The notes: a model not told the origin generated them from the sequence alone. 64,000 bases of DNA from Actinacidiphila cocklensis (GCF_907177275.1 NZ_CAJSLV010000042.1:124001-188000); one strand, 5' to 3'. Positions 49,470-58,937 are shown, counted from the stretch's first letter. Made by a program: numbers and translations.

Positions 49470-49625
49470 GATTTTTTCTCCAGACGGCGGGCGCCATAGG
49501 GGGGAGACGTCCCATGAATGTACGGGACAACACCCCTGCTTCCTAGGCCTCTTGCAGCTTTTCCCGCAGGAGATCGGACCTTTCGCCGAAGCTTGTCCTG
49601 ACCGCCGTCGACGTCAACGTCCTCC

Positions 49626-50240
49626 CTAGGAGGGCGGAGTCAGGACGTTGTCGATGAGGTAGACCGTGGCGTTGCGGGTCTTGACGTTGCCGCAGACGAT
49701 GTTCGCGGTGTTGTTGACCTTGAAGGTGGTGCCCGACCCGGACGTGGTCAGGTTGGCGCCCTCCAGCGTCTTGAACGAGCCGTTGGGCAGCTCGGCCGGC
49801 GTGATCCGCTTGTCGCCCACGACGTGGTACTGGAGGACCTTCTTCAGCTGGGACTTGTTCGACAGCAGCGATGCCAGCTTGGACGCGGACAGATTCTTGA
49901 ACGCCGCGTTGGTCGGCGCGAAGACCGTGGCGTCCTTTGCCGAGTTGAGGGTGTCGAACAGTCCGGCCCGCTTGAGCGCCACGACCAGGGTGGCCAGTTG
50001 CGGGTTCGTGGCCGCGGCGTTGGCCACGTCGACGCGGGCCATCACGGCCGCACTGCCGGAGCAGCCGCTGCCGAACGTCCCGCCGGACGTGGTGGGGCTC
50101 GGCGAGGCCGAGGTGTCCTGGCCCGAGGGCGCGGGAGTGGCGGTGGCGGCGGTCGCGAACCCACCCAGCGAGAGGGGTACGGCCACGGCGGCCGCGGTCA
50201 GCACCACGGCGACTCGGCGGGAGATGCGGGTCTGCGTCAT
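49626..50240 (-). CDS. Secreted fasciclin (FAS1) domain protein
   Basis: A 204-residue exported protein. A signal peptide (1-35) and a Ser/Thr/Pro linker precede one FAS1 domain, with T-V-F-A-P-T-N-A-A-F, L-Q-Y-H-V-V and V-Y-L-I-D-N-V-L. A short Cys pair (G-S-G-C-S and I-V-C-G-N) could form a disulfide. FAS1 proteins mediate surface adhesion; in Streptomyces they are common and poorly characterised. The ATG at 50240 follows TGAGGAATCG. Confidence 0.9.
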   Translation of the reverse strand: MTQTRISRRVAVVLTAAAVAVPLSLGGFATAATATPAPSGQDTSASPSPTTSGGTFGSGCSGSAAVMARVDVANAAATNPQLATLVVALKRAGLFDTLNSAKDATVFAPTNAAFKNLSASKLASLLSNKSQLKKVLQYHVVGDKRITPAELPNGSFKTLEGANLTTSGSGTTFKVNNTANIVCGNVKTRNATVYLIDNVLTPPS

Positions 50241-50598
50241 GTCGATTCCTCATTTCCGCTGCAGGTGTGCGTCACGCGGCGAGCACGAGGGAGGCCGTCG
50301 AGACCTGGCGGGGGCCGTGGCCCGGCGCCGGAGGGGAAGGGGGAAATCCGCATACTGCGGGCGGTGCCGGTTGGCACCGCCTCTTCGAGGGTCGCAGCGC
50401 CTTGCCGAGCACGCACCTTTTCCTCAGCCGGATTCGTACGCACGTGCGATTACGGCGCAGGCCCGCCGGCTCCCGGGCGCTGCAGATAGTCCCCGACTGG
50501 TCAGGCTGGGGATGTCGAGATCGTCCTGCCGGCTCCGTCCCAGGGGTACGAGCGGCCACGGACTGCCGCCCGACGACGCCGACGAAGGAGCGACCACC
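50241..50598. other. Divergent intergenic region, nothing recognised
   Basis: 358 bp between the fasciclin gene and the PPOX-type gene. No coding similarity and no clear palindrome were seen; promoters for both genes are presumably here. Confidence 0.4.
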
Positions 50599-51096
50599 AT
50601 GGAACCGTCCGAGGTCACCGAGATCCTGAACCGACCGCTCAGCCAGGAACTGCTGGCCCGCGACCTGACCCGCCTGGCCTACGTCGCCAAGGACGGCACC
50701 CCGCGCAGCATCCCGATCGCCTTCGCCTGGAACGGCTCGGAGATCGTTCTGTGCACCACGAAGAACGCCGCGAAACTGCCCTCGCTGCGCAAGAACCCCA
50801 TGGTGGCCCTGACCATCGACACCGAGGTCCACCCGCCCAAGATCCTGCTCCTGCGCGGGCGGGCCGAACTGGACGTCGTCGACGGCATCCCGGACGAGTA
50901 TCTCCAGATGAACGGCAGCTACGAGATGACATCCGAGCAGCGCATCGCCTGGGAGGCCGAGGTGCGCTCGCTCTACGACGGCATGGTCCGGATCGTCATC
51001 ACCCCGACGTGGGCGAAACTCATCGACTTCGAAACCACCCTGCCCACCGCGGTCGAGGAGCTCATCCGGAAGCGGGAAGAACGCCGGCGCACCTGA
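50599..51096 (+). CDS. Pyridoxamine 5'-phosphate oxidase-family flavin-binding protein
   Basis: A 165-residue split-barrel protein: L-T-R-L-A-Y-V-A-K-D-G-T-P-R-S-I-P-I-A-F, K-L-P-S-L-R-K-N-P-M-V-A-L-T-I-D and a C-terminal W-A-K-L-I-D-F-E-T. It probably binds FMN, F420 or heme and acts on a small molecule. The ATG at 50599 follows GAAGGAG. The MFS pseudogene starts 34 bp after its stop and is in the same orientation. Confidence 0.88.
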   Translation: MEPSEVTEILNRPLSQELLARDLTRLAYVAKDGTPRSIPIAFAWNGSEIVLCTTKNAAKLPSLRKNPMVALTIDTEVHPPKILLLRGRAELDVVDGIPDEYLQMNGSYEMTSEQRIAWEAEVRSLYDGMVRIVITPTWAKLIDFETTLPTAVEELIRKREERRRT

Positions 51097-51130
51097 ATGC
51101 GACGACGGTGCCGCATCGCCTCGGTCGCCG

Positions 51131-52221
51131 ATGATCGGCTGGCTCGCCGTCACTTCCCTCATGATGGGGATCTTCCCCGTCGCCACCACCGAGATCCTGC
51201 CGATCGGCCTGCTGGCACCCATCGGCGGCACCTTCGGCGTCTCGGACGGAACGGCCGGCCTGATGATGACCCTGCCCGGGATTCTCGCCGCCGTCGCCGC
51301 CCCGATCGTGACCGTCGCGACCGGACGGACGGATCGGCGCGTCATGCTCTGCGTCCTGATGCTGGTACTCGCACTGGCCGACGTCCTCGCCGCGGCCGCG
51401 CCCTCCTACTGGGTCATCCTGGTCTCCAGAGCCCTTGCCGGACTCGTCATCGGCGGCTTCTGGCCGATCGGCGCGAGCCTCGCCTCCCGCCTGATGCCCG
51501 AGGGACAGGTCGGCAGGGCAACCGCCGTGATCTTCTCCGCCGTCCCGCTCGGTTCCGTGCTCGGTGTGCCCGCCGGAGTCTTCATCGGGGATCTCGCGGG
51601 GTGGCGAACGGCCTTCATCACGATGGGAATCCTGACGCTGACCTGATCGTGATGGCGCACTTCGGCACGTACACCTATGTCACTCCCTTCCTGAAGGACG
51701 TGACGCGTGCCGGTCCTCGGCTCATCACGGCGTTGCTGCTGGCGTACGGCATCGCCGGGATCATCGGCAATCTCGTCGCGGGCACCATGGCGAGGCGCGC
51801 GCTGCGCGCAACGTTCACCGCCGCCGCGGGCATGCTCGCGACGGCGACCCTCCTGCTCCCCGCCATCGGTGCGGGAAAGCTCGGTGCGATGGTGCTGCTG
51901 ATCCTCTGGGGTCTCGCCTACGGCGCGGTGCCGGTCTGCTCGCGGACATGGTTCGTGACGCCGGCGCCGCACGCGCCCGAGACCGCCTCGGTGCTCTTCA
52001 CGTCGTCCTTTCAGGCCACCGTCTCCCTCGGCGCTCTGGCAGGCGGGGCTACGGTGGACTCCACCTCCACATCTGCGGTCATGGTGCTCGGCGGGCTGGC
52101 CGCCATCCTCGCGATGCTGACGGTGCAGATCTCCAGCGGGCCGGGTCAGCTCGGCTCGCCGGGGCACAACGGAGAACCAACGCCCGCTAGACCGGCCGTC
52201 GTTGCACGGCGTCGGCGATGA
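51131..52221 (+). pseudogene. MFS transporter with internal deletion and frameshift
   Basis: The first frame (51131-51646) encodes membrane segments 1-5 or so of an arabinose-efflux-type MFS permease (T-T-E-I-L-P-I-G-L-L, R-A-L-A-G-L-V-I-G-G-F-W, A-G-V-F-I-G-D-L-A-G-W-R). After I-L-T-L the frame stops. A second frame resumes at about 51650 with L-I-V-M-A-H-F-G-T-Y-T-Y-V-T-P-F-L, which normally lies about 40 residues later in this family. The central cytoplasmic loop is therefore deleted and the frame shifted. The 3' part continues to 52221, overlapping the convergent TetR gene. Confidence 0.82.
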
Positions 52222-52798
52222 CCGCTGTCACGAGCTTGCTGACGACCGCCGTGGCGGGCGAGCCGGGGTCGCGGTCGCGGTCTGCGAACAGGAGGTGCCC
52301 GCCGCCGACCAGGGAGAGGGTGAGCGAGTCGATGTCGGCGTCGGCCGCGATGCGGCCCAGCCGACGCTCGGCGGCCAGATAGGCGGTGATCGCGGTCGTG
52401 GCCTCAGCAAGGATCGCGATGCCGCCGCCCGGTCGCGCCTCCCGCAGTCGTGCGCGCAGCTCGTCCCGGAAGGTGATGAGCGGGATGATCGCCACCGGAA
52501 CCGGTCCGAACAGGGTGGTCAGCGCGCCGGTGAGGTTGTCGGCGACCGCGCCGGTGCCGGCGGACTCCCCCAGCGTGCCCGCCTGCCGCTCGAGCTGTGC
52601 GGCCCGGTCGAGCACGAGGTCGGCGAGGAAGGCGTCGAAGTCGCTGAAGTGCCGGTGCAGGACGCCTTTGGCGCATCCCGCCTCGTCGGTGACGGCCCGG
52701 CTGGTCAGCCCGTTCGGGCCGTCCCGCAGAAGCACGCGTTCGGCAGCGTCGAACAGCTGCTGCCGCGCGTCGCGAAGGTGTACTCCGGTCGGCACCAA
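52187..52798 (-). CDS. TetR-family transcriptional regulator
   Basis: A 203-residue regulator: N-terminal HTH L-F-D-A-A-E-R-V-L-L-R-D-G, L-T-S-R-A-V-T-D-E-A-G and V-L-H-R-H-F, followed by a helical ligand domain. The start is TTG at 52798 or GTG at 52795. It faces the methyltransferase gene across 70 bp carrying a double palindrome, so it very likely represses that gene and itself. Confidence 0.92.
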   Translation of the reverse strand: MVPTGVHLRDARQQLFDAAERVLLRDGPNGLTSRAVTDEAGCAKGVLHRHFSDFDAFLADLVLDRAAQLERQAGTLGESAGTGAVADNLTGALTTLFGPVPVAIIPLITFRDELRARLREARPGGGIAILAEATTAITAYLAAERRLGRIAADADIDSLTLSLVGGGHLLFADRDRDPGSPATAVVSKLVTAVIADAVQRRPV

Positions 52799-52838
52799 CG
52801 GTTCCTCTCGTGCGGTCTGCCCGCCGGCATCCGTTGCC

Positions 52839-52878
52839 GAGTGGGCGAGCGCCCACTACGGTGGGCGCATGCCCACTC
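52839..52878. promoter_or_regulatory. Tandem TetR-type operators overlapping methyltransferase start
   Basis: Two palindromes are spaced 4 bp apart: GTGGGCGAGCGCCCAC (52841-52856) and GTGGGCGCATGCCCAC (52861-52876). They are themselves arranged symmetrically, so the 40-bp block matches its own reverse complement at 16 of 20 half positions. The second copy contains the methyltransferase ATG (52869). Confidence 0.8.
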
Positions 52879-53696
52879 TACCGCGAGAGCAACCAGAACC
52901 GCCCCCGGCGGAACCGCATGAGGCCCGGCGGATGGCCGTGTCGTTCGGCGTGGACGCACAACGCTACGACCAGGCCAGGCCCGGATACCCCGACGCGCTG
53001 GTGGCGCGGATCATCGCCGGGAGCCCAGGGCCTGACGTGCTCGACGTCGGCTGCGGCACCGGCATCGCGGCCCGCCAGTTCCAGACCGCCGGCTGCACCG
53101 TACTCGGCGTCGAGCCCGATGCGCGGATGGCCGACGTCGCGCGATCGCGCGGCCTGCAGGTCGAGGTGGCGGCCTTCGAGGCCTGGCAGCCGGCCGGCCG
53201 GACCTTCGACGCGGTCATCGCCGCCCAGTCGTGGCACTGGGTGGATCCGGTCGCCGGCGCCGCGAAGGCGGCTCGCGTGCTGCGCCCAGGGGGGCGGCTG
53301 GCGATCTTCGGGCACGCGTACGAGCCGCCTGCCGAGGTGGCCGACCCCTTCGCCGCCGCCTACCGGCGGGCGGCGCCCGACTCCCCGCTCACCGGCCAGC
53401 CCGCCCGACGTCCCATCGGCTTCTACCAGGCGGCATACGCGAAGCTCGCCGACAAGATCCGCGAGACCGGACAGTTCAACGAACCCGAGCAGTGGCGATT
53501 CGACTGGGAGCAGCCCTATACGCGCGACCAATGGCTGGACTTGCTGCCCACCACCGGCGGCCTCACCCAGCTCCGCCCCGATCAGCTGGCCGAGGTACTG
53601 GATGCGGTCGGGGACGCCATCGACGCCCTGGGCGGACGCTTCACGATGACCTACACCACGCTGGCCGCGACGGCCGTACGCGCCGGCACCTCCTGA
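52869..53696 (+). CDS. Class I SAM-dependent methyltransferase
   Basis: A 275-residue enzyme: V-L-D-V-G-C-G-T-G-I is motif I, V-L-G-V-E-P-D the acidic strand, A-Q-S-W-H-W-V-D motif IV-like and R-V-L-R-P-G-G-R-L-A-I motif VI. The N-terminus A-V-S-F-G-V-D-A-Q-R-Y-D-Q-A-R-P-G-Y-P is typical of this group. The acceptor is unknown. The ATG at 52869 lies inside the operator block, so TetR binding would block transcription or initiation directly. Confidence 0.92.
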   Translation: MPTLPREQPEPPPAEPHEARRMAVSFGVDAQRYDQARPGYPDALVARIIAGSPGPDVLDVGCGTGIAARQFQTAGCTVLGVEPDARMADVARSRGLQVEVAAFEAWQPAGRTFDAVIAAQSWHWVDPVAGAAKAARVLRPGGRLAIFGHAYEPPAEVADPFAAAYRRAAPDSPLTGQPARRPIGFYQAAYAKLADKIRETGQFNEPEQWRFDWEQPYTRDQWLDLLPTTGGLTQLRPDQLAEVLDAVGDAIDALGGRFTMTYTTLAATAVRAGTS

Positions 53697-53943
53697 GGCC
53701 TTCACCTCCAGCGCGAGAGTACGGGTGCGTGTCTCCGGCGGGAGGTGCTCCTCTGCGTCGCACCTCGTCGAGCTCGGCCCCGAGGGACCGGTGCCCCAGG
53801 TGCCCGACCGTGGTGTCGAGGTGCGCGACGACCAGCAGCGGCCTGGGCCGCCAGTCGTCCAGCGTCGGGGTCTCCTCCGCACCCTCCTGCCCGGTGGTGC
53901 GCCGGGCTACCCGCCTGCTTCCCGAGCGGCCGCGCCCGGTCGC

Positions 53944-54933
53944 TCAGGCGGCGGCGCCCAGGTGCGTGGCGAAGTAGTCGGCCAGCTTGTCGACGGCGGG
54001 GCCGACGTACTCCTGCTTGTCGTACAGGTCGACGTGGCTGGCGCCCTTGATCCAGTGGATCTGCGCGGGGCCGGTGGCGCGGCGGTGGGCTTCCAGAGCC
54101 ATCCACGCGGTGACGGCGTGCTCGCCGAGGATCTGCAGCATCGGGCGCGGGCCGATCAGCGGGACGGGGTGGAAGACGTCGCTGGAGGCCATCATGTCGA
54201 TGCTCTTCCAGGCGAGGAACTTCGCGGAGCGCTCGTGGTAGCCGCGCTCGCCGCAGTAGTACTCCCAGCCTTCGACACCGTGCCGTCCGCCGAGCTCGCC
54301 GGCCTGCTCCGCGGTCTCGGGGAACATGGTCATCACCCCGGGGTCCTCGTCGCGGGCGGCGGCGGTACGCGCCTGGGCGGCGGCGTCCAGCAGGGCCTGG
54401 AAGACGGCCGGGGCCTGGGTGCCGTCGGCGCCGTAGCGGAACTGTCGGGCGGGTTCTGCGGTGGACACCGTGGCGACGGCCTTGATGCGGTGGTCGCCTG
54501 CGGTGGCGGCCAGCGAGTAGCCGCCGGAGGCGCAGATGCCCAGAACGCCGATGCGGTCGGGGTCGACCTCGACCCGGGTGACGAGAGAGGAGACAGCGGC
54601 CTTGAAGTCCTCCACGCGCTGGGCGGGGTCCTCAAGACCGCGCGGGACGCCGCCGGACTCCCCCTGGTAGGCCGCGTCGAAGGCGAGGGTGACGAAGCCG
54701 CGGTCGGCCATCTGCTGCGCGTACAGGCCCGAGGTCTGCTCCTTCACACCCGTGCCGGGGTGACCGACGACCAGCGCCGGGCGCGGGCCGGCCGCCGGGG
54801 TGTCCGGGAGGTAGAGGTGCGACTGCGACACCTGGACCAGCCCCGACCAATCCGGCCAGCGCCTGATGGTCCTGACCGCCGAGCCCGGCAGCCCGTCCCA
54901 CGACGCCCTCCGCACTCTCACCCGCGCGAGCAA
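53944..54933 (-). CDS. Alpha/beta hydrolase, apparently lacking its normal N-terminus
   Basis: A 329-residue open frame. From about residue 38 it matches cytoplasmic alpha/beta hydrolases: L-V-V-G-H-P-G-T-G-V-K-E-Q, L-A-F-D-A-A-Y-Q-G-E-S-G, the nucleophile elbow G-I-C-A-S-G-G (with Cys-Ala-Ser), I-L-G-E-H and the late H-V-D-L-Y-D. The first 36 residues (Arg/Trp-rich) do not match; intact relatives begin with a short strand about 15-18 residues before the HLYLP-like segment. The original 5' end therefore appears to have been replaced. Function as esterase or dienelactone hydrolase-like enzyme is uncertain. Confidence 0.75.
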   Translation of the reverse strand: MLARVRVRRASWDGLPGSAVRTIRRWPDWSGLVQVSQSHLYLPDTPAAGPRPALVVGHPGTGVKEQTSGLYAQQMADRGFVTLAFDAAYQGESGGVPRGLEDPAQRVEDFKAAVSSLVTRVEVDPDRIGVLGICASGGYSLAATAGDHRIKAVATVSTAEPARQFRYGADGTQAPAVFQALLDAAAQARTAAARDEDPGVMTMFPETAEQAGELGGRHGVEGWEYYCGERGYHERSAKFLAWKSIDMMASSDVFHPVPLIGPRPMLQILGEHAVTAWMALEAHRRATGPAQIHWIKGASHVDLYDKQEYVGPAVDKLADYFATHLGAAA

Positions 54934-55014
54934 CGCGCCGCGTCAGGACTGAGCGCACGAGTCACCGCACGGCCGCATGGCCGTCGCCGTCTTCGACGCC
55001 CTTGGCCGGCACCC

Positions 55015-55155
55015 GTGGGCGCCCGGACCACCCAGCACCGGGAAGAACTCGACCCCGCCGGCTGCCCCTTCCTCACCCGCACCACCGGCGACCCGCGCGA
55101 CCACGACGACCGCAGCCGGTTCGCCACCGGCCCCGACATGCTCCTCGACGGCCGC
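55015..55155 (+). pseudogene. Possible TetR-regulator C-terminal remnant
   Basis: In one frame the translation reads T-Q-H-R-E-E-L-D-P-A-G-C-P-F-L-T-R-T, then F-A-T-G-P-D-M-L-L-D-G. This resembles the last helices of TetR-type ligand domains (F-x-x-G-L-D-x-L-L-D-G). There is no HTH region. The fragment lies head-to-head with the truncated hydrolase. The rest of the 54934-55384 interval shows nothing recognisable. Confidence 0.35.
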
Positions 55156-55384
55156 GATACCGCCGCGGGCCCGGGCACAGGGACCTCTCGCGGGGGAATG
55201 GACAGGCCTGACGCCTGCGCCACCTGCGGGGCGGCCACGCCCAGGGGCCGGGCGGCCGGCCGCGGACGAGCATCGCGATGGGCATCGCCTGTGGCGCGTC
55301 GCACGTCTTGACGGACCTCACCGCTGTCCCTACCTTCTGGGAAGCGCTCTCTGCTCGTCGGCTGAACACCCCCACCCCGGTCCA

Positions 55385-55396
55385 GACAACGTTGTC
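55385..55396 (+). promoter_or_regulatory. LacI-type palindromic operator
   Basis: GACAACGTTGTC is a perfect 12-bp palindrome 15 bp upstream of the GH31 start codon. It has the centre AACGTT seen in LacI-family operators of actinobacterial sugar genes. A second LacI-like element around AGCGCT (55343-55348, GGGAAGCGCTCTC) lies 40 bp further up. Confidence 0.7.
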
Positions 55397-55410
55397 ATCG
55401 GAGGTCGCCC

Positions 55411-58400
55411 GTGCACCCCCTTCGCCTACGCTCACTTCGGCGCCTGCTGTCCGCCGCAAGCGGACTGGCGCTGCTGTCCGCCGCCGTGACCGGTGTCGCC
55501 ACCGCTCCCGCGGCGCAGGCCGCGACCTCCACCGTCGTCGACGGCAGTGCCCGCTTCGAGGTGCTCAGCCCGACCCTGGTGCGGCTGGAGTACGCCGGGG
55601 ACGGCGCGTTCCAGGACGGTACGACGTTCAACGCGGTCAACCGGAACTTCCCCGCGGCGCCGTACACCACGGATGTGACGTCCGACGGCTACCGGGAGAT
55701 CATGACCAGCGGCCTGACCCTGCGCTACAAGCAGGGCAGCGGCCCCTTCACCGCGGCGAACCTGTCCGTCACGCTGGCCGGCACCGGCATGAACGCCAAG
55801 CCGGCCTTCCCTTCGTACTGCGCTGTGGGCGCCGCCTGCGAGGCGGAGAACGACCTGTTCGCCGGCCGGGCCGCGGCCGCGTACGACCACACGGGCCACA
55901 CCGGGTCCGGTTTCGCCGCGGGCTTCGAGCAGACCGGCGCCGGCCTCACGCAGGACGTCTCGGCCGTCCCCTCCAGCGGCAACTACCGCCTCCAGGTGCG
56001 CTACTCCAACAGCAGCGGCAGCACCGCGACCCTGTCGACCACCGTCAACGGAGCGAGCGGTCCCGCGCTGAGCTTCCCGGCGACCTCGTCGTGGGACAGC
56101 TGGTCCACCGTGTCCACCACGGTCGCCCTGACCGCGGGCACCGACGCGCTGTCCGTGGTGCAGAAGGCCGCCGACACCGGCCGCGTCAACATCGACTCCC
56201 TGGCGGTCACCCCGGTCGCCACCACGACGTACCCGGCGGCGTCCACCACGCTGACCACCACGGGCTACGGTGCCGGGCCGACCAGCGTCCTCGGCGGCTG
56301 GTACCGGTCCCTGGACAACCCGGCGTCGCTGCCGGTCGCCGAGCACCCCGGGATCCTGGACCGCGACGGCTGGTACCTGCTGGACGACACCCGCACCGCG
56401 CTGCTCGGCGCCGACCGCACCGTCACCGACAGGTCCTCGCACGGCAGCCAGCCGTACCAGGACGGCTACTTCTTCGGCTACGGCCAGAACTACAAGCAGG
56501 GCCTGTCCGACCTGAACGCGCTGACCGGCGGGACGGATCTGCTGCCGCAGTCGGCGTACGGCGTCTGGTACTCCCGCTACTACGCCTACTCGGCCGCCGA
56601 CTACGAGAACACGCTGCTGCCGAAGTTCCGCAGCACCAACACGCCCATCGACTGGCTGGTCGTCGACACCGACTGGAAGGCCCCGAGCACCTGGAACGGC
56701 TGGAACTGGAACACCGGCCTGTTCCCTGACCCCGGGGGCTTCCTGAACTGGACGAAGCAGCAGGGCCTTTCGGTGTCGATGAACATCCACCCGACGATCG
56801 ACCAGGCCGACCCGAAGTTCGCGGCCGCCAACAGCGCCGCCGGCGGCCTGGCCCTGGACGGCGGGACGAGCTACAAGTTCGACTGGTCCAACCCCAAGCA
56901 GCTCGCCGCCTATCTCGCCCTGCACCAGCCGTTCGAGCAGCAGGGCACCCGCGAGTGGTGGCTGGACGAGTGCTGCGACTCCTCCACCGCGTCCGATCCG
57001 CACGTCGCCGCCGACAACCTGGTCAACCAGGCCTACGCCGACGACTCCACCGCCAAGGGCCTGCGCGGCTTCTCCTTCGCCCGCATCGGCGGCTCCATGC
57101 CCAGCGGCTACCCCAGCAACTTCCCGGTCGGTCCGTGGTCGGAGCGGCGCAACACCCTGCAGTTCACCGGGGACACCCCGGCCACGTGGGACATGCTCGC
57201 CTACGAGACCCGCTTCACCGCCGACGAGGCCGCGGCCGGCCTGAGCAACGTCAGCCACGACATCGGCAGCTTCCACGGCGGCCACCTCGCCGAGGACCTG
57301 TACGCCCGCTGGATGCAGTTCGGCGTGTTCCAGCCCGTCGACCGGATGCACTCCGACCACGGCGACCGGCTCCCGTGGAACTACACCGGCGCGGCCGCGG
57401 CCAGCGCCGAGTCCTCGCTGCGGCTGCGCGAGGCCCTGGTCCCGTACACGTACACCCTCGCCCAGCAGGCGAACACCACCGGCGTGCCGATCGTGCGGCC
57501 GATGTACCTGGACTACCCGACGCAGAACGCCGCGTACACCGCCACGGGTGAGTACCTGTACGGGCCCGACGTCCTGGTCGCACCCATCACCTCGCCGAAC
57601 GACGCGAACGGCAACGGCTCGGCCTCGGTGTGGGTGCCGCCGGGCAGCTGGACCGACTACTTCACCGGCCGCACCTACACCGGCCCGGCCACCGTCACCA
57701 TCACCGACCCGCTCTCGCAGCTGCCGGTGCTCATCAAGGGCGGCGGCATCATGCCGACCCGCACCGACTACGTCGACCACCAGGGCCAGAGCGCCCTCAC
57801 GAAGCTCACCGTCAACGTCGCCGCCGGCGCCGACGGCACCTTCTCGCTCTACTCCGACGCCGGCGAGGGCAACGACTACAAGGCAGGCAAGTCCACCTCC
57901 GCGCCGCTGTCCTGGAGCGAGGCCGCGCGCACTCTGACCATCGGCGCCCAGAGCGGCGGCTTCACCGGCGCCCCGACCTCCCGCGCGTACACGCTGCGGC
58001 TGTCGAACTCCGCGGCGCCCACCGCCGTCTCGGTCGACGGCGTCCAGGTGCCCGAGACCGACTGGTCCTGGAACGCCAACCGCCGCACCGTCACCGTCAC
58101 CACCGCCGCACTACCCCTCGGCTCGGCCCACACCGTGGCACTGACCGGCAGCGCGAGCGCCAACCCGGCCTCCGGTGAGGTGATCGGAGCCGGCGGTCAG
58201 TGCCTGGACGTCAACGGCGGCAACACCGCCGACGGCACCACCCTCCAGCTGTGGGGCTGCAACCACTCCGCCGCCCAGACCTTCGCTCACCCCGCCGACA
58301 ACACCCTGCGCGTCTCGGGCAAGTGCGTGACGGTCACCGGCGCCGCCACCGGCAACAACGCGCAGGTCAGCCTCGCCGGCTGCACCGGTGCCGGATCCCA

Positions 58401-58926
58401 GACCTGGACCCACCAGACCAACGGCGCCCTGGTCAACACCGGCTCGGGCCGCTGCCTCGACGTACCCGGCGGCACCACCACACCCGGCGCCGCGCAACTC
58501 CAGATCTACGACTGCGACTCCGGGGCCGGGCAGGTGTGGAAGCTGCCGCCGGCGCCGCTGACCGGACCCGGCGGGCTGTGCGCCGACATCACCAACGGCG
58601 ACCCCTCCACCCCCACACCCGCCCAGCTCTCCGGCTGCAACGGGACCGACGCCCAGCGCTGGGTCGCGCCCGGTGACCAGACCCTGCACGTCTTCGGCAA
58701 GTGCCTGGACGTGGCGGCCGGCGGCACCGCCAACGGCACCCCCACCCAGCTGTGGGACTGCAACGGCACCGGCGCCCAGACGTGGGTCACCCGCTCGGAC
58801 GGGACGCTGTTCAACCCGCAGTCGGGTCGCTGCCTCGACGACAGCGGGAACAAGCAGCAGCCCGGCGACATCCTGCAGATCTGGGACTGCAACGGCACCA
58901 CGGCACAGCGCTTCACCCTCGGCTGA
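55411..58926 (+). CDS. Secreted GH31 glycosidase with CBM35-like insert and ricin-type lectin domains
   Basis: A 1171-residue exported enzyme. A signal peptide (1-38) is followed by a beta-sandwich N-terminus, split by an inserted CBM35-like module (about 147-275, starting A-E-N-D-L-F-A-G). The GH31 barrel contains the nucleophile Asp in W-W-L-D-E-C-C-D and the acid/base Asp in Q-F-T-G-D-T-P-A-T-W. Two ricin-type beta-trefoil regions end the protein (about 925-1045 and 1050-1171), with repeated C-L-D-V and Q-x-W motifs. It should remove alpha-linked sugars from extracellular polymers. The GTG at 55411 follows CGGAGG, and a LacI-type operator sits just upstream. Confidence 0.94.
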   Translation: MHPLRLRSLRRLLSAASGLALLSAAVTGVATAPAAQAATSTVVDGSARFEVLSPTLVRLEYAGDGAFQDGTTFNAVNRNFPAAPYTTDVTSDGYREIMTSGLTLRYKQGSGPFTAANLSVTLAGTGMNAKPAFPSYCAVGAACEAENDLFAGRAAAAYDHTGHTGSGFAAGFEQTGAGLTQDVSAVPSSGNYRLQVRYSNSSGSTATLSTTVNGASGPALSFPATSSWDSWSTVSTTVALTAGTDALSVVQKAADTGRVNIDSLAVTPVATTTYPAASTTLTTTGYGAGPTSVLGGWYRSLDNPASLPVAEHPGILDRDGWYLLDDTRTALLGADRTVTDRSSHGSQPYQDGYFFGYGQNYKQGLSDLNALTGGTDLLPQSAYGVWYSRYYAYSAADYENTLLPKFRSTNTPIDWLVVDTDWKAPSTWNGWNWNTGLFPDPGGFLNWTKQQGLSVSMNIHPTIDQADPKFAAANSAAGGLALDGGTSYKFDWSNPKQLAAYLALHQPFEQQGTREWWLDECCDSSTASDPHVAADNLVNQAYADDSTAKGLRGFSFARIGGSMPSGYPSNFPVGPWSERRNTLQFTGDTPATWDMLAYETRFTADEAAAGLSNVSHDIGSFHGGHLAEDLYARWMQFGVFQPVDRMHSDHGDRLPWNYTGAAAASAESSLRLREALVPYTYTLAQQANTTGVPIVRPMYLDYPTQNAAYTATGEYLYGPDVLVAPITSPNDANGNGSASVWVPPGSWTDYFTGRTYTGPATVTITDPLSQLPVLIKGGGIMPTRTDYVDHQGQSALTKLTVNVAAGADGTFSLYSDAGEGNDYKAGKSTSAPLSWSEAARTLTIGAQSGGFTGAPTSRAYTLRLSNSAAPTAVSVDGVQVPETDWSWNANRRTVTVTTAALPLGSAHTVALTGSASANPASGEVIGAGGQCLDVNGGNTADGTTLQLWGCNHSAAQTFAHPADNTLRVSGKCVTVTGAATGNNAQVSLAGCTGAGSQTWTHQTNGALVNTGSGRCLDVPGGTTTPGAAQLQIYDCDSGAGQVWKLPPAPLTGPGGLCADITNGDPSTPTPAQLSGCNGTDAQRWVAPGDQTLHVFGKCLDVAAGGTANGTPTQLWDCNGTGAQTWVTRSDGTLFNPQSGRCLDDSGNKQQPGDILQIWDCNGTTAQRFTLG

Positions 58927-58937
58927 CGCCGTCCCCC

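Noticed and set aside
51131..51646. A 171-residue protein considered as a complete half-size transporter
   Set aside because: The missing half of the same family follows directly in another frame, so it is a broken MFS gene.
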